The notes under the pieces are model-generated. The model searched no databases, had not been told where the DNA came from, and was given only the letters and a program-made list of their open reading frames with translations. The translations under genes were made by a program, and so were the position numbers. A stretch of 64,000 nt of DNA, from NCBI RefSeq assembly GCF_003597395.2, contig NC_133769.1, positions 175,006,580 to 175,070,579 of the forward strand, given 5' to 3'. Source of the stretch: Chelonoidis abingdonii (lineage: Eukaryota > Chordata > Testudines > Testudinidae). Positions 22,003 through 31,921 of this stretch are shown one piece after another. Numbering within the stretch: position 1 is the first letter of the stretch; each line of letters begins with the position of its first letter.

Positions 22003-25000
22003 CCCTTAGGAACCATAACCCTAGGACTGAAAGCCCTACCCATAGGAACCCTAACCCTAGCTCAAAGTGCCCTACCCATATGAACCGTAACCCTAGCTCC
22101 AAATGCCCTACCCAAAGGAATCCTAATGCTAGGGCGGGGCACCCTACCTATAGGAACCCTAACCCTAGATCTCAGTGCCATACCCTTAGGAGCCCTAACC
22201 CTAGGGAGAAACGCCCTACCCATAGGAACCTTAACCTTAGTTCCAAGTGCCCTACCCTTAGGAATCTTAACCCTAGGGCGGGAAGCCCTACCCATAGGAA
22301 CCCTAGCTCTAGATCCGAGTGCTGTACCCATAGGAACCCTAACCCTAGATGGAAATAGGCTACCCATAGGAACCCTAACCCTAGAGCAGGGCACCCTTCC
22401 CATAGGAAACATAACCCTAATTACAAGTGTCATACCCTTAGGAATACTAACCCTAGGGCAGGAAGCCCATACCCATTGAAAACTTAAACATAGCTCAATA
22501 TGCCCTATCCAAGGAACCCTAACCATATGGCGGGAAGCTCTACCCAAAGGAACCATAACTCTAGCTCCAAGTGCCCTACCCATAGGGACACTAACCATAG
22601 CTCCAAGTGCCCTATCTTTAGGAACCCTAACCCTAGGGCAGGGTGCCCTCCCCATAGGAACCCTAACCCTAGATCCATGTGCCATGCCCAAAGGGATCCT
22701 CACACTAGCTCCATGAGCCCTACCCTTACGAACCCTAACCCTAGGGAGGGAATCCCTACCCATAGGAACCCTAATGCTACGGCGGGAAGCCCTGATCAGA
22801 GGAACCCTAACCCTAGCTTTAAGTGCCCTACCTATAGGAACACTAACCCTACCTCCAAGTGCCCTACCCATAAAATCCTAACCTTAGCTTGAAATGGGCT
22901 ACCCATAAGAACCCTAACTCTAGCTCCAAGGGCCCTACTCTTTGGAATCCTAAACCTAGCACCAAGTGCCCTACCCATAGGAATGCTAACCCTAGGTTGG
23001 GGCGCCATACACATAGGAAAACTAACTCTAAGTTCAAATGTCCTACTCTTAGGGACCCTAACCCTAGGGCGGGAAGCCCTACCCATAGGAACCCTAACCC
23101 AAGCTCCAAGTGCCCTACACATAGGAACTCTAATCCTAGGTCAGGGTGCACTTCCCATAGGAATCCTAACCCTAGGTCAGAGCTCCCTACCCATAGGAAC
23201 CCTAATCCTAGTTCCAAGTGCCCTACCCTTAGGAACCCTAACCCTAGCTAAAAGTGCTGTACCCATAGGAACTCTGACCCGAGCTCCAAGTGCCTTACAC
23301 TTAGGAACCCTAACCATAGGTCAGGAAGCCCTGCCAATAGGAACTCTCACCCCAGCTCCAACTGCCCGACCTTTAGGAACTCTAAACCTAGCTGAAAGTA
23401 CCCTACTCATAGGAATCCGAACTCTAGCTCCAAGTGCCCTCCCCTTATTAACCCTAACCCTAGGGCAGGAAGCCCTACCCATAGGAACTCTAATCCTAGC
23501 TCCAAGTGACCTACCCATAGGAAACCAAACCCTAGCTCCAAGTGCCCTACCCATGGGAACTCTAACCTTAGTTCCATATGCCCTACCCATAGGAATCCTA
23601 ACCCTAGGGCGGGGCGCCCTACCCATAGGAACCCTAAGTCTAGTGCGAGAAACCCTACCAATAGGTACCCTCATACCAGCTCAAACTGCCCTACCTTTAG
23701 GAACCCTAACCCTAGCTCAAAGTGCCCTACTCATAGGAACCATAACCTTAGATCAAAGTGCCCTATCTTTAGGATTCCTAACCCTAGGGCGCGAAGCCCT
23801 ACCCATTGGAACCCTAACCCTAGGACCAAGTGCCCTACACATAGGAACCTAACTCTAGGGCAGCCTGCCTTACCCATAGGAGCCCTAAACCTAGATCCAA
23901 GAGCCCTAGCCATAGGAATCCTAACCATAGCTACAAGTGCCCTACCCATAGGAACCCTAACCCTAGCTCCAAGTGCACTACACTTAGAAACCCTAACCCT
24001 AGCTCCAAGTGCCCTACCCGTAGGAACCCTAACCCTAGCTATAAGTTCCCTACCCATAGGAACTCTGACCCGAGCTCCAAATGCCCTACCCATAGGAACC
24101 CTAGGGTCAGAAGCCCCACCCATAGGAACCCTAATTCTAGATCCAAGTGCCCTACTCATAGGAATGCTAACTCTAGGGCAAGAAACTCTACCAATAGGAA
24201 TCCTCACCCCAGCTCCAACGGCTATACTTTTAGGAACTCTAACCCTAGCTCCAAGTGCCCTACCCTTAGGAACTCTAACCTAAGGGAGAGAATCTCTACA
24301 CGTAGGAACCCTAAACCTAGCTCAAAGAGCTCTACCCATACGAATTCTAACCCTAGGGCAAGGTGCCTTACCCATAGGAACCCTCACCCTAGCTCCAAGT
24401 GCCTTAAGCTTAGGAACCCTAACCATAGCTCCAGGTGACGTACCCATAGGAACCCTAACCATGGCTCCAACTTCCTTACTCTTAGGAACCCTAACCATAG
24501 GCAGGAAGCCTTACCCACAGGAACTCTAAGCCGAGCTCCACATCCTCTTCCTATAGGAACCCTTACCCGAGGATCGGAAGCCCCACCCATAGGAACCCTG
24601 ACCCTATCTCCAAGTGCCCTACCCTTAGGAACCCTAACCCCAGCTCCAGGTGCCTTATCCTTAGGAACCCTAACCCAAGGGATGGAAGCCTTACCCTTAA
24701 GAACTCTAATCCTCACTTAAAGTGCCCTACCCTTAGGAGCCCTTACCCTAGCTGCAACTACTCTAACCAGGGGAACACTAGCTCCATGTGCCCTTCCCTT
24801 AGCAACCCTAACCCTAGGTCCAAGTGCCCTACCCATAGGAACACTAACGCTAGCTCCAAATGCCCTATCCATAGGAACCCTAACCCTGGGGTTGGAAGAC
24901 CCACCCATAGGAATCCTAACCCTAGCTCCAAGTGCCCTACCCTTAGGAACACTAATTCTAGCTCCAAGTGACCTACCCATAGGAGCCCTAACACTAGGGC

Positions 25001-25447
25001 GGGAAGCCCTATCTATAGGAACCGTAACCCTTGCTCCAAGTGCCCTACCCATAGGAATCCTAAGCCTATCTCCAAGTGCCCCACCCTTAGGAACCCTCAC
25101 TCTAACTCCAAGTCCCCTACCTTTAGGAATTCTAACCCTATGGCGGGAAGCCCTATCCATAAGAACCCTAACCCTAGTTCCAAGTGTCCTACCCATAGGA
25201 ACCCTAACCCTAGCTCCAAATGCCCTACCCTTAGGAATCCTAACCTTAGGGCGAGAATCTCTTCCCAATAGGAACCCTAATCCTAGCTCCAAGTGCTCTG
25301 CCCTTAGCAACCCTAACCCTAGTGCTGGAATCCCTACTCATGGGTACCCTATCCCTAGTTCCAAGTGCCCTATCCTTAGGAACCCTTACCCAAGGGCTGG
25401 AAGCTCTACGCATTGGAACCCTAAATCTAGCTCCAAGTGCCCTACCA
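22003..25447 (+). repeat. 36-bp telomere-like satellite/minisatellite array, about 95 copies
   Basis: About 3,445 bp of tandem 36-mers. My consensus has three blocks: CCCTAACCCTAG, then a 9-bp class block, then CCCTACCCATAGGAA. Class A has CTCCAAGTG in the middle block, class B GGCGGGAAG (or GGCAGGAAG); a common variant has CCCTTAGG instead of CCCATAGG. The unit contains one perfect CCCTAA and three near-hexamers. Because 36 is divisible by 3, frames stay aligned: one + frame translates as tandem GTLTLAPSALPI (289 codons at 22983-23852), another + frame as NPNPSSKCPTHR, and two - frames as MGRALGARVRVP and WVGHLELGLGFL (longest 269 codons, 22062-22871). All are periodic with no start context or domain, so I annotate them as non-coding. 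Small deletions (near 23850, 24100 and 24290) break the period. I read it as an interstitial, degenerate, telomere-derived satellite. Confidence 0.95.
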
Positions 25448-25646
25448 TTTCCATGCTCCTGGCCATATTCCAGCTCCACAGGACCATCAGCCATCCACCC
25501 CAGCAGAAACTGGATGGAGGCTCTTTCTTTGTGGCTCTACTTCATGTTTGGGGTCCTTAGCTACTACTGCAAGAGATCTAATAAATAATACATCAGTGGG
25601 ATCTGCAGGATGCAAGAGCTGTCTGAGCTGAAACCTTGTGCCCACC

Positions 25647-26523
25647 TGTCATAAACAGACAGTTAAGGGTTAATGTCTTTTTACCTGTAAACGGTTAACA
25701 AGCTCAGTGAACCTGGCTGACACCTGACCAAAGAACCAATCAGGGGACAATTTTCTTTCAAATCTAGGTGGAGGGAAGTCTTTGTTTCGTGCTGATTTTT
25801 TTTTTTTTTGTTCGTTGTTCTCTCTTGGGGCTAAGAGAGGCCAGATGTGCAACCAGGTTTCTCCAATCTTTCTGAAACAGTCTTTCATGTTCAAAATAGT
25901 AAGTATTAGCTAGAAATGGTGGATTAGATTTATGTTTTGTTTTCTTTATTTGTAAATGTGTATTTTGCTGGAAGGATATTTTACCTCTGTTTGCTGTAAC
26001 TTGTACTTAGGCTAGGGGGGATGGAGTCCCTCTAGTCTATGTAAAGCTGAGGTCCTGTAAACATTTTCCATCCTGGTTTTATATAGGTAGTTTTTACTTT
26101 TTCTTTCTTTTATTAAAAGCTTTCTTTTTTTAAGAATCTGATTGATTTTTTTTTTCTTATGCAAGACCCAGGGGAATTGGGTCTGGACTCACCAGGGATT
26201 GGTGGGGGAAAAGGAAGGAGGGGGAAGGTTAATTCCTCTCTGTTTTAAGATTCAAGGAGTTGAATCACAGTGATCTTTCAGGGTAACCCAGGGAGGGGAA
26301 AATCTGGGAAGGGGAAAGGAAGGGGAATGGTTTATTCCTCTTTGTTTTATGGGTCTTGGGCTCCCCAGGGAAGGTTTTGGGGAGACAGAGAGTGTACCAG
26401 ATGCTGGAATTTCTGGTTGGTGACGGCGTTATCAGATCTAAGCTAGGAATGAAATTTAGAGGGGTACATGCAGGTTCCCACTTTCTGGACGCTAAAGTTC
26501 AAAGTGGGAATAATACCTTGACA
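25647..26523 (+). mobile_element. Solo LTR with 5-bp target duplication
   Basis: Runs from TGTCATAAACAGACAG to ATACCTTGACA, giving short inverted ends TGTCA/TGACA, and is flanked on both sides by CCACC (25642-25646 and 26524-26528). It has an internal TATTAAAAGCTTTC stretch (about 26111), polypurine GGGGGAAAAGGAAGGAGG, and GGACGCTAAAGTTC near its 3' end. No internal retroviral genes are present, so it is a solo LTR from LTR-LTR recombination. A 5-bp duplication fits Ty3/gypsy or some endogenous retroviruses; I cannot separate these. The 74-codon antisense frame is incidental. Confidence 0.85.
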
Positions 26524-28189
26524 CCACCACACTGAAACTGGGTTCCTCTGGCCTCTCCCACAGCTCTATTGTAGCTGTGACTCCTAGGTATCTGAGCTGA
26601 TGGATGTCTCCAGAACACAACTTACATTGGGGATCCCACTGTACAAAGAGAGTGTATGCAAAAGGTAATACAGCCTGGTGCTGTATTACATTGTGTGTAG
26701 ATCCCCGCATTAAGATTAAGCGCACACTCACTGGCACACTCAACTAGCCTTTCCCCTCCAACCACAGACCAGCCAGCCTCTTGCCGTACATATGGCTCTA
26801 ATACCTCACGGAGAGTTCTCTAAAGTTCTGGGAAAAGGCGTACTGTACCTTGGAGGCTTCCGGCTGTTCCGTCTGTGCAAGGAGATGACCTTTTCAGAAA
26901 TATATCAGAAAGGTCTTAGTTGCATAAAAGTGTTTGCATCAACTTGATTTCCTTGAAAGGGAACTGCATGTAACAAAGTTGATCATTTCCATTTTCTCAT
27001 TTTACAATGGAATGGTGAAATGAGTGTCGTTTTTACCTTTTATAGCTTACTTCCTTCAACAAAAGTCACAAATGTGCAAGATGGCGGAGAGTGTAATTGC
27101 CATTTAAAAAAAACAAAAAAACCTAAGGAGCATTTAGGAGCTGGCTACTGGGATACTTCAGAGAGGAAAGGAGCTGAACTGAAACATGAACAGCTATAGA
27201 TTTCATGGTTCACTCAATTTTACTTGATACGATCCTTATGAGTAGAATAATAGTGCAGAAGAAAATGATTAAAGGAATTTGCAATACAGAAATTAATGAA
27301 AAGGCTGTGTAGGAACTACAAAGAGCTGGCAAAGAGAATTGTGCAAAATTGAGTAATTAGAGGAAATTATAAAATAGTTTGTGACAGGTTGTTAAGATCT
27401 TGAAAGGAAATTCTGTTTTGTGTCTATTATAAACTCTTTGTGTTGTTCGGCAGAAGTGATGTGCAAATCCTCACAAGGCACAGCCTGCAGGGGATCAGGG
27501 GCCTCAGATACGGGTCCATGGATCCCCAAGCAGGGCTCAACTCAAGGCCACCACCAAGCAGCTCATGAGAGACAATGGAAAAAGGGGGCCAGTGAAGTAT
27601 GCAAAGGGCCCTACCTATGAAGCTCCAGACTGGGAGCAACGTTCAGTCCTGCTGATTGCTTTAATCAGAGTGTTCCAGCCAGAAAGAAGCACAAAAAGTT
27701 GCCCGAAAAACTTGTCTAAACAACTAAGTGAATCCCTGGCTGGTTGCTACTATGGACTTCGCTTACTTGCTGAATTCCTAAGCCCTGCCATCCACCTTTC
27801 CTATCCTTCTTATCCCAAAACCCCATCTGATCCTGTCTCCTGTCTTGCTCCAAATCCCTGATGCTACCCACTATCCAGCTCTGAACTTTGGCTTGGCATC
27901 TTGCTCTGATCCTGGTTCCAGTTCCAGGCTCCCGACTCTAACTGCCCATGCCCTGGTGCCTATTCAATCTGGATCTTCAGATGTAGTTTCCCTCTCTTTT
28001 TGAGAGATATTTGGGGGATGGTGAATTTATTTGCTAGCTTTACAGGATGCTTTCAATGAATCAATCACGGAGGGGCTGCGGAGAGTATGAATTACAGTCT
28101 AGATTTAAACAGTTAATCTCAACTCAAACACCTTTGAGGTTTCATCAACTTCAGTTTATTATTTTTTAAATTATCTGTGTTGCCAAGAC
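26524..28189. other. Spacer, no gene seen
   Basis: No convincing exon. Open frames at 27420-27620 and 27565-27861 show no recognisable domain. A C/T-rich stretch at about 27840-27990 (CTGGTTCCAGTTCCAGGC, CCCGACTCTAACTGCCC) looks like a fragment of a dispersed repeat that I cannot name. Confidence 0.5.
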
Positions 28190-28430
28190 TGGGCACTGTT
28201 GTGCTAGATGCTGAATGCACTGTATAAGAGACCTGGCTCACAAAAGCATATTGTCTAAATGAGCAAGACAAAGGGAGTGCTATTATCTCCCTTTCTATAG
28301 AGGAGGAACTGAGTGAGGCAGAGATTAAGTGACTTGCTCAAGGACACACCAGAACTCTGGGTAGAACCCAGGTATTCTGAGTCACCATTCAATGCCTTAA
28401 TCATAAGACCATCTTTCCTCTAATTGCTTT
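28190..28430 (-). mobile_element. MIR/CORE-SINE-like fragment, minus strand
   Basis: The + strand reads CTGGGCACTGTTGTGC, GACAAAGGGAGTGC, GAGGAACTGAGTGAGGCAG, AAGTGACTTGCTCAAGGAC and GGTAGAACCCAGGTATTC, the reverse complement of a CORE-SINE head and core. The opposite orientation of the same family lies at 14035-14145. Confidence 0.7.
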
Positions 28431-28476
28431 AGCTCCTGTGAGGAACTCCATGAGGGCAGATGACTTAAGTTGTGTT

Positions 28477-28717
28477 CTGCTGTGCAGAATTCTTTGGAGT
28501 TTTAGTTTGCTTGTTACTTTTGTATGAATCTTCTGCTGTGATTTCATACAAAAATGGTTAGACTTTGAGCCACTTAAATGACTAAACTAAACATGCCCAA
28601 GTAAGGGCTAACTTCGTTCCCCTCTTCCCCATTTCAGCCCTGTCAAATATAGGGAACCTAAAGATTCATACAAAAGTAACAAGCAAACTAAAGCTCCAAG
28701 GAATTCCGCACAAGCAG
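28477..28717. repeat. Palindromic insert, 56-bp inverted arms
   Basis: Left arm 28477-28532 and right arm 28661-28717 are reverse complements with few mismatches: TTTAGTTTGCTTGTTAC then TTTTGTATGAATCTT on the left, AAGATTCATACAAAAG then TAACAAGCAAACTAAAG on the right, extended outward through GAATTC and a CTGCTGTGC-like tip. The loop is about 128 bp. It looks like a MITE or a fold-back part of the Harbinger element that follows. The right arm, but not the left, is also present at about 39022-39080. Confidence 0.75.
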
Positions 28718-29085
28718 ATCACATCTTCAAAAACACAGAATTGTGCAGAAAGCTACAGCAAGGACTGTCTTTTCTGATCAGTGGGCTACCATTGGTGATG
28801 TTGAAATGCCAATAGTGGTCCTGGGGGACCCAGCCTACTGCTTCCACCTTTGGCTCATGAAGCTGTACACTAGCCATCTTAACAACACCAAAGTGCAGAA
28901 TGACAGCTGAATGCACTTTTAGTAGATTGAATGGACACTGATTGAAGAGCACAAGATTGGATCTCAGTGAAAAAACAATTCCAGTGGTTGTTGCCTGCTG
29001 TGTTCTGCATGGTGTCTGTGAAGCAAAGGTGGAAACTTGCTGCCGGACCAGTGTGGGGAAGTGGAATAGCTGTCTGCTGAGTTTG
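28718..29085 (+). pseudogene. PIF/Harbinger DDE transposase, decayed C-terminal part
   Basis: The intact protein would be a nuclear DDE-type transposase cutting element ends with its Myb-like partner. On + the sequence reads, with frame changes, a RKLQQGLSFLISG-like block (about 28748-28785), IVVLGDPAY (28812-28838; D is the second catalytic aspartate of the GD.AY motif), LWLMKLYTSHLNN (about 28850-28890), and VVVACCVLHGVCEAK (28984-29028), the typical terminal block. The CRMT...AFGRLKGR block that should lie between is only partly there (about 28893-28945: a MTAE-like remnant, then a stop). The catalytic-core N-terminal half is absent or replaced by the palindromic insert. Non-functional. 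Confidence 0.75.
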
Positions 29086-29599
29086 AGAAATCAGACATAA
29101 GGACTATTAGAGAAGTTAAACATGGTTCAGGGAGGCTTTGAGAGGGCACTTGAACAGTGAGCCACAGTAATGTGTTGTGGTGTATTGTGCTGTACCTGGC
29201 CCTGTTGTTTAGGGGTCTGTTAGGAATCATGTGGTGCTTTGTGTATGTCTATTATTACATTTTATTTTTTCACCGATCCATATGAGTTGTGTCCCGCTGC
29301 ACAATAACTAGTGAGTGAGTGCTTTCCGTACCACTAGGCATTCTGCAGCATATACTGGGAACTAATGAAGATGAATTATTTTCCAAACAATAGAATTGTA
29401 TTGAGTATCAAAAACACCGTAAAGAATTCTGTACATGATAAAAGCAAATACATTAAAAACTTAATGAATTTATTGATCAGAGATTAAAAAGGATTAAAAA
29501 AATCATGTCCACTTTAGCTACAAATACAGCAGCAGTGGCTCTCACAGCTCACTGAAGCTGTGGTTATCTTTAATGTCCCCCAGTGTAGAGTAGCAGGAG

Positions 29600-31560
29600 T
29601 AGGGAGGTGGCCCCTGATGCCACAAGGAATCTTGAGGGCAGTATAGGGAGGTGCTATAATGGAGCTCTCCATGGACTGCACAAGATGCGAGCCTGTGATT
29701 ATTGAACCTGTAAGTCCACAAGAGTTTGCAGCTTGTGTGTTTGCTGCCAGAGAAGCCCCATTATGTGCATCTCCCCCTTTGTTTCCTGATGGGACTTCTG
29801 GGCCTTTCTCCTCTCTGCTCTTTCTTTCTTCACAGAGTTCGCAATATTCACCCTCCAGGATCTCTACTCACAGTCTGATGCAGCACTGGCTTGCATGATC
29901 TCACTGAACATGTCATCTTGAGGCGTCATCTTTCTCCTTCTTACCTGGCTCGGGCATTCTGTGAGTGCAAAGGGGGAACCACGCAAGGCTGGAATGGCAG
30001 CAGCTACAGATAGTACACCCAGAGGCACAATTGTCAGTATAGTCACGGTGAAAAGCAAAAGTTAAGATTCAGAACTCCGTTCTCACAGCACTAGCCATGG
30101 TGTGTGAGGGAAATGAGGAGTGAAGTGTATGAAACTGGATATATGAAAGTGGCACTGAATATGGGCACCATTTTCCACAGGCAGTGGTGGTTTTAGCTGA
30201 TATCTTACTTCTGAGGGTAACAAAGGTAGAGAAAGCACAATTGCTGCTGGTGTCACAAAGCCACCAGGACCTCTATGCCCCTAGCCCATTTACTGCAATG
30301 GTGCCTGCTGAAGTTATCACTGACAGTTGTAGAAAAGTGTCCTATCGTGGAGGAAGAAATAAGACTGCCATTCCTGGAAACATTTGGGAGAAGATTGCAG
30401 AGTATCTCCATGAAAGTTTTATCAAGATCTCTCAGGAGGACTCAAGGGACATCCCTGTGTACATAAACAAACTGCTCTGCATGCCGCCCTTCCAACTGTA
30501 CAGGGGAATGAAAAGCAGATAACTCTATCTCTCTTTCTTGTTCCATGACCTCTTTTAGTACAAGTATATTAATGAAAAGTCAATAGCTGTGTCATGATAA
30601 GTTGGGGGCACCATCTCTGTAATGGAAAATACATTTACACATTTACCTGAGGTTCCTTCCCCTGCACTGGGCTCACTCCTGCTCAACTGCCAGAGCCATA
30701 GGCTCTGACTCCATGGGTGCTCCAGCCCTGGAGCACCCATAGAGAAAAATTAGAGGGTGCTTAGCACCCATCGGTAGCCAAGCTCCCTCCCCCCTCCCAG
30801 TGCCTCCTGCCAGCTGGTGGCCCCTGCAGATCAACTCCTCCTCCTCCTCCCTCCCAGTGCTTCCTGCACATCACATAACTGCTCTTCTGCAGCATGCAGG
30901 AGGCACTGGAAGGGAAGGGGAGAAGTGGGATGTGGCAGAAAGAGGCGGAGAAGGGGTGGAGCCAGGGGTGGAGTAGGGGCAGGAAGAGGTAAGGTGGAGC
31001 AGGGGTGGGGCCTGGGGCTAAGAGGGGGTTGAACACCCCTGGGGAAAATTAGAAGCCGGTGCCTGTGGCACAGGCTGACTGGACTAGAGTGGAGTCTTCA
31101 ATTGGTCCTGGCTTGTGCAATAGCTGGAACCTAACCTTCCTCCTCCCCCCAGATGCATGTCCTGCACCTCTTCCTCTGAGGTATTCACAGTGGTCTGCAG
31201 GATAGTAGTTTAGTCTCTGCAACATATGGCATGCAACTCTTTGTAAAAGTGGCAGATCTTCATCTCAGCATTGGATCTACTGTTAGTCTCCCTGGTCTTC
31301 TGATGTGCCTGACACCATTCCTTCGCATTCATGCGGCACTGCTGCTGATCCCTGTCATACCCCTTCTTCATTCCCCAAGAAATCTGCTTGTAGATGTCGA
31401 TGTTTCTATGGCTGGTCCATGGCTGTGGCTGCACAGCGTCTCCCAGAAGATCCTATATCTCCTTGTCTACTCCTGGCTGGAGCATATCTGGAATGTGTCA
31501 GCTGGGAAGTTGCACATGACAATGGAGAGGTGCTAGGTGTGCTTGCCAAGCTACAGAATC
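29600..31560 (-). pseudogene. Myb/SANT-like DNA-binding protein of a Harbinger element, decayed
   Basis: Read on -: an N-terminal trihelix/SANT-like segment at 31434-31210 with HRNIDIYKQISWGMKKGYDR, a DRDQQQCRMNAKEW block, then KTRETNSRSNAEM and CHFYKELHAI, the helix 3 and FYKELDAIL pattern of Myb/SANT-like proteins (MSANTD-type) multiplied by Harbinger elements in reptiles. Further on - (29955-29870) comes the C-terminal RRRKMTPQDDMFSEIMQAS then ASDCE block, matching the KRTR.DMF.E.LQASAASD tail of the same family. Between them is decayed sequence and an inserted repeat. The intact protein binds transposon ends or the transposase partner in the nucleus. + strand frames of 162 and 101 codons here (31305-31793, 31231-31536) are antisense by-products. 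Confidence 0.75.
30697..31070. repeat. GC-rich repeat inserted in the Harbinger relic
   Basis: Begins GGCTCTGACTCCATGGGTGC and has a perfect 11-bp-stem hairpin at 30715-30738 (GGGTGCTCCAG/CTGGAGCACCC). It continues TTAGAGGGTGCTTAGCACCC, CTCCTCCTCCTCCTCCC, GGCAGAAAGAGGCGG, GGGGTGGAGCCAGGGGTGG and ends GAACACCCCTGGGG, TTAGAAGCCGGTGCC. The start and end phrases match from memory a high-copy turtle repeat. Both-strand open frames of 71-91 codons result from base composition. Confidence 0.6.
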
Positions 31561-31921
31561 AGGAAAAGGCATTTCAAAAATGTGTGAGGTTTCAAAGTGT
31601 GCATGTGGGGGCTTCCGGTGTCCATGACTCCCAGGCAGTAAAGTTCATGATTGTGACAAAAGCAATAATTGTCGGGCATTTTGGAACAGCTCCCAGAGGA
31701 ATATTAGAATCAACACAGATAACGCAGTGTCTGCACACATGCTGTGTAGACCTCAGTACATTGACCATGGCTCAGTGCCACTTGAGGAGGTGATGTTATT
31801 GTGTCACCATAACTGGGTTCTTACATCAGTGGGAGACAAATTTAAGTGTAGACATGGGCACCACTAGATTGACACAAAGCAGCTTTTGTCAAGCTAACTT
31901 TGTGGTGTAAATGCGGCCTTA

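Larger units (their letters stand above)
28477..31921. mobile_element. PIF/Harbinger-type DNA transposon relic, two convergent genes
   Basis: I group the transposase remnant on + (28718-29085), the Myb/SANT-like remnant on - (31560-29600) and the terminal piece ending near 31921. The right edge reads CTAACTTTGTGGTGTAAATGC then GGCC; inverted, this is GGCCGCATTTACACCACAAAG, a diverged GGCC-NNGTCTACAC-type terminus. PIF/Harbinger elements carry a DDE transposase plus a Myb/SANT-like DNA-binding protein, both needed to move. The convergent layout fits that superfamily. The left terminus could not be fixed. Another repeat (about 30697-31070) has inserted into the interior. Confidence 0.7.

Noticed and set aside
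22062..22871. 269-codon - frame (MGRALGARVRVP repeats) as an arginine-rich protein
   Set aside because: Same satellite arithmetic; an ATG occurs in every monomer, so a start codon carries no information.
22983..23852. 289-codon + frame of GTLTLAPSALPI repeats as a beta-solenoid or antifreeze-like protein gene
   Set aside because: The frame is open only because the 36-bp satellite lacks stops in that frame; three other frames are equally open, and there is no promoter, start context, signal peptide or non-repeat domain.
22003..25447. CRISPR-like array
   Set aside because: Units are directly contiguous with no unique spacers, and the surrounding DNA is vertebrate.
22003..25447. A true chromosome end
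   Set aside because: Only part of each unit is hexameric, and both sides continue into ordinary repeat-rich DNA.
31305..31793. 162-codon + open frame as a gene
   Set aside because: It is antisense to the Myb/SANT-like remnant of the Harbinger element, whose - strand motifs are recognisable.
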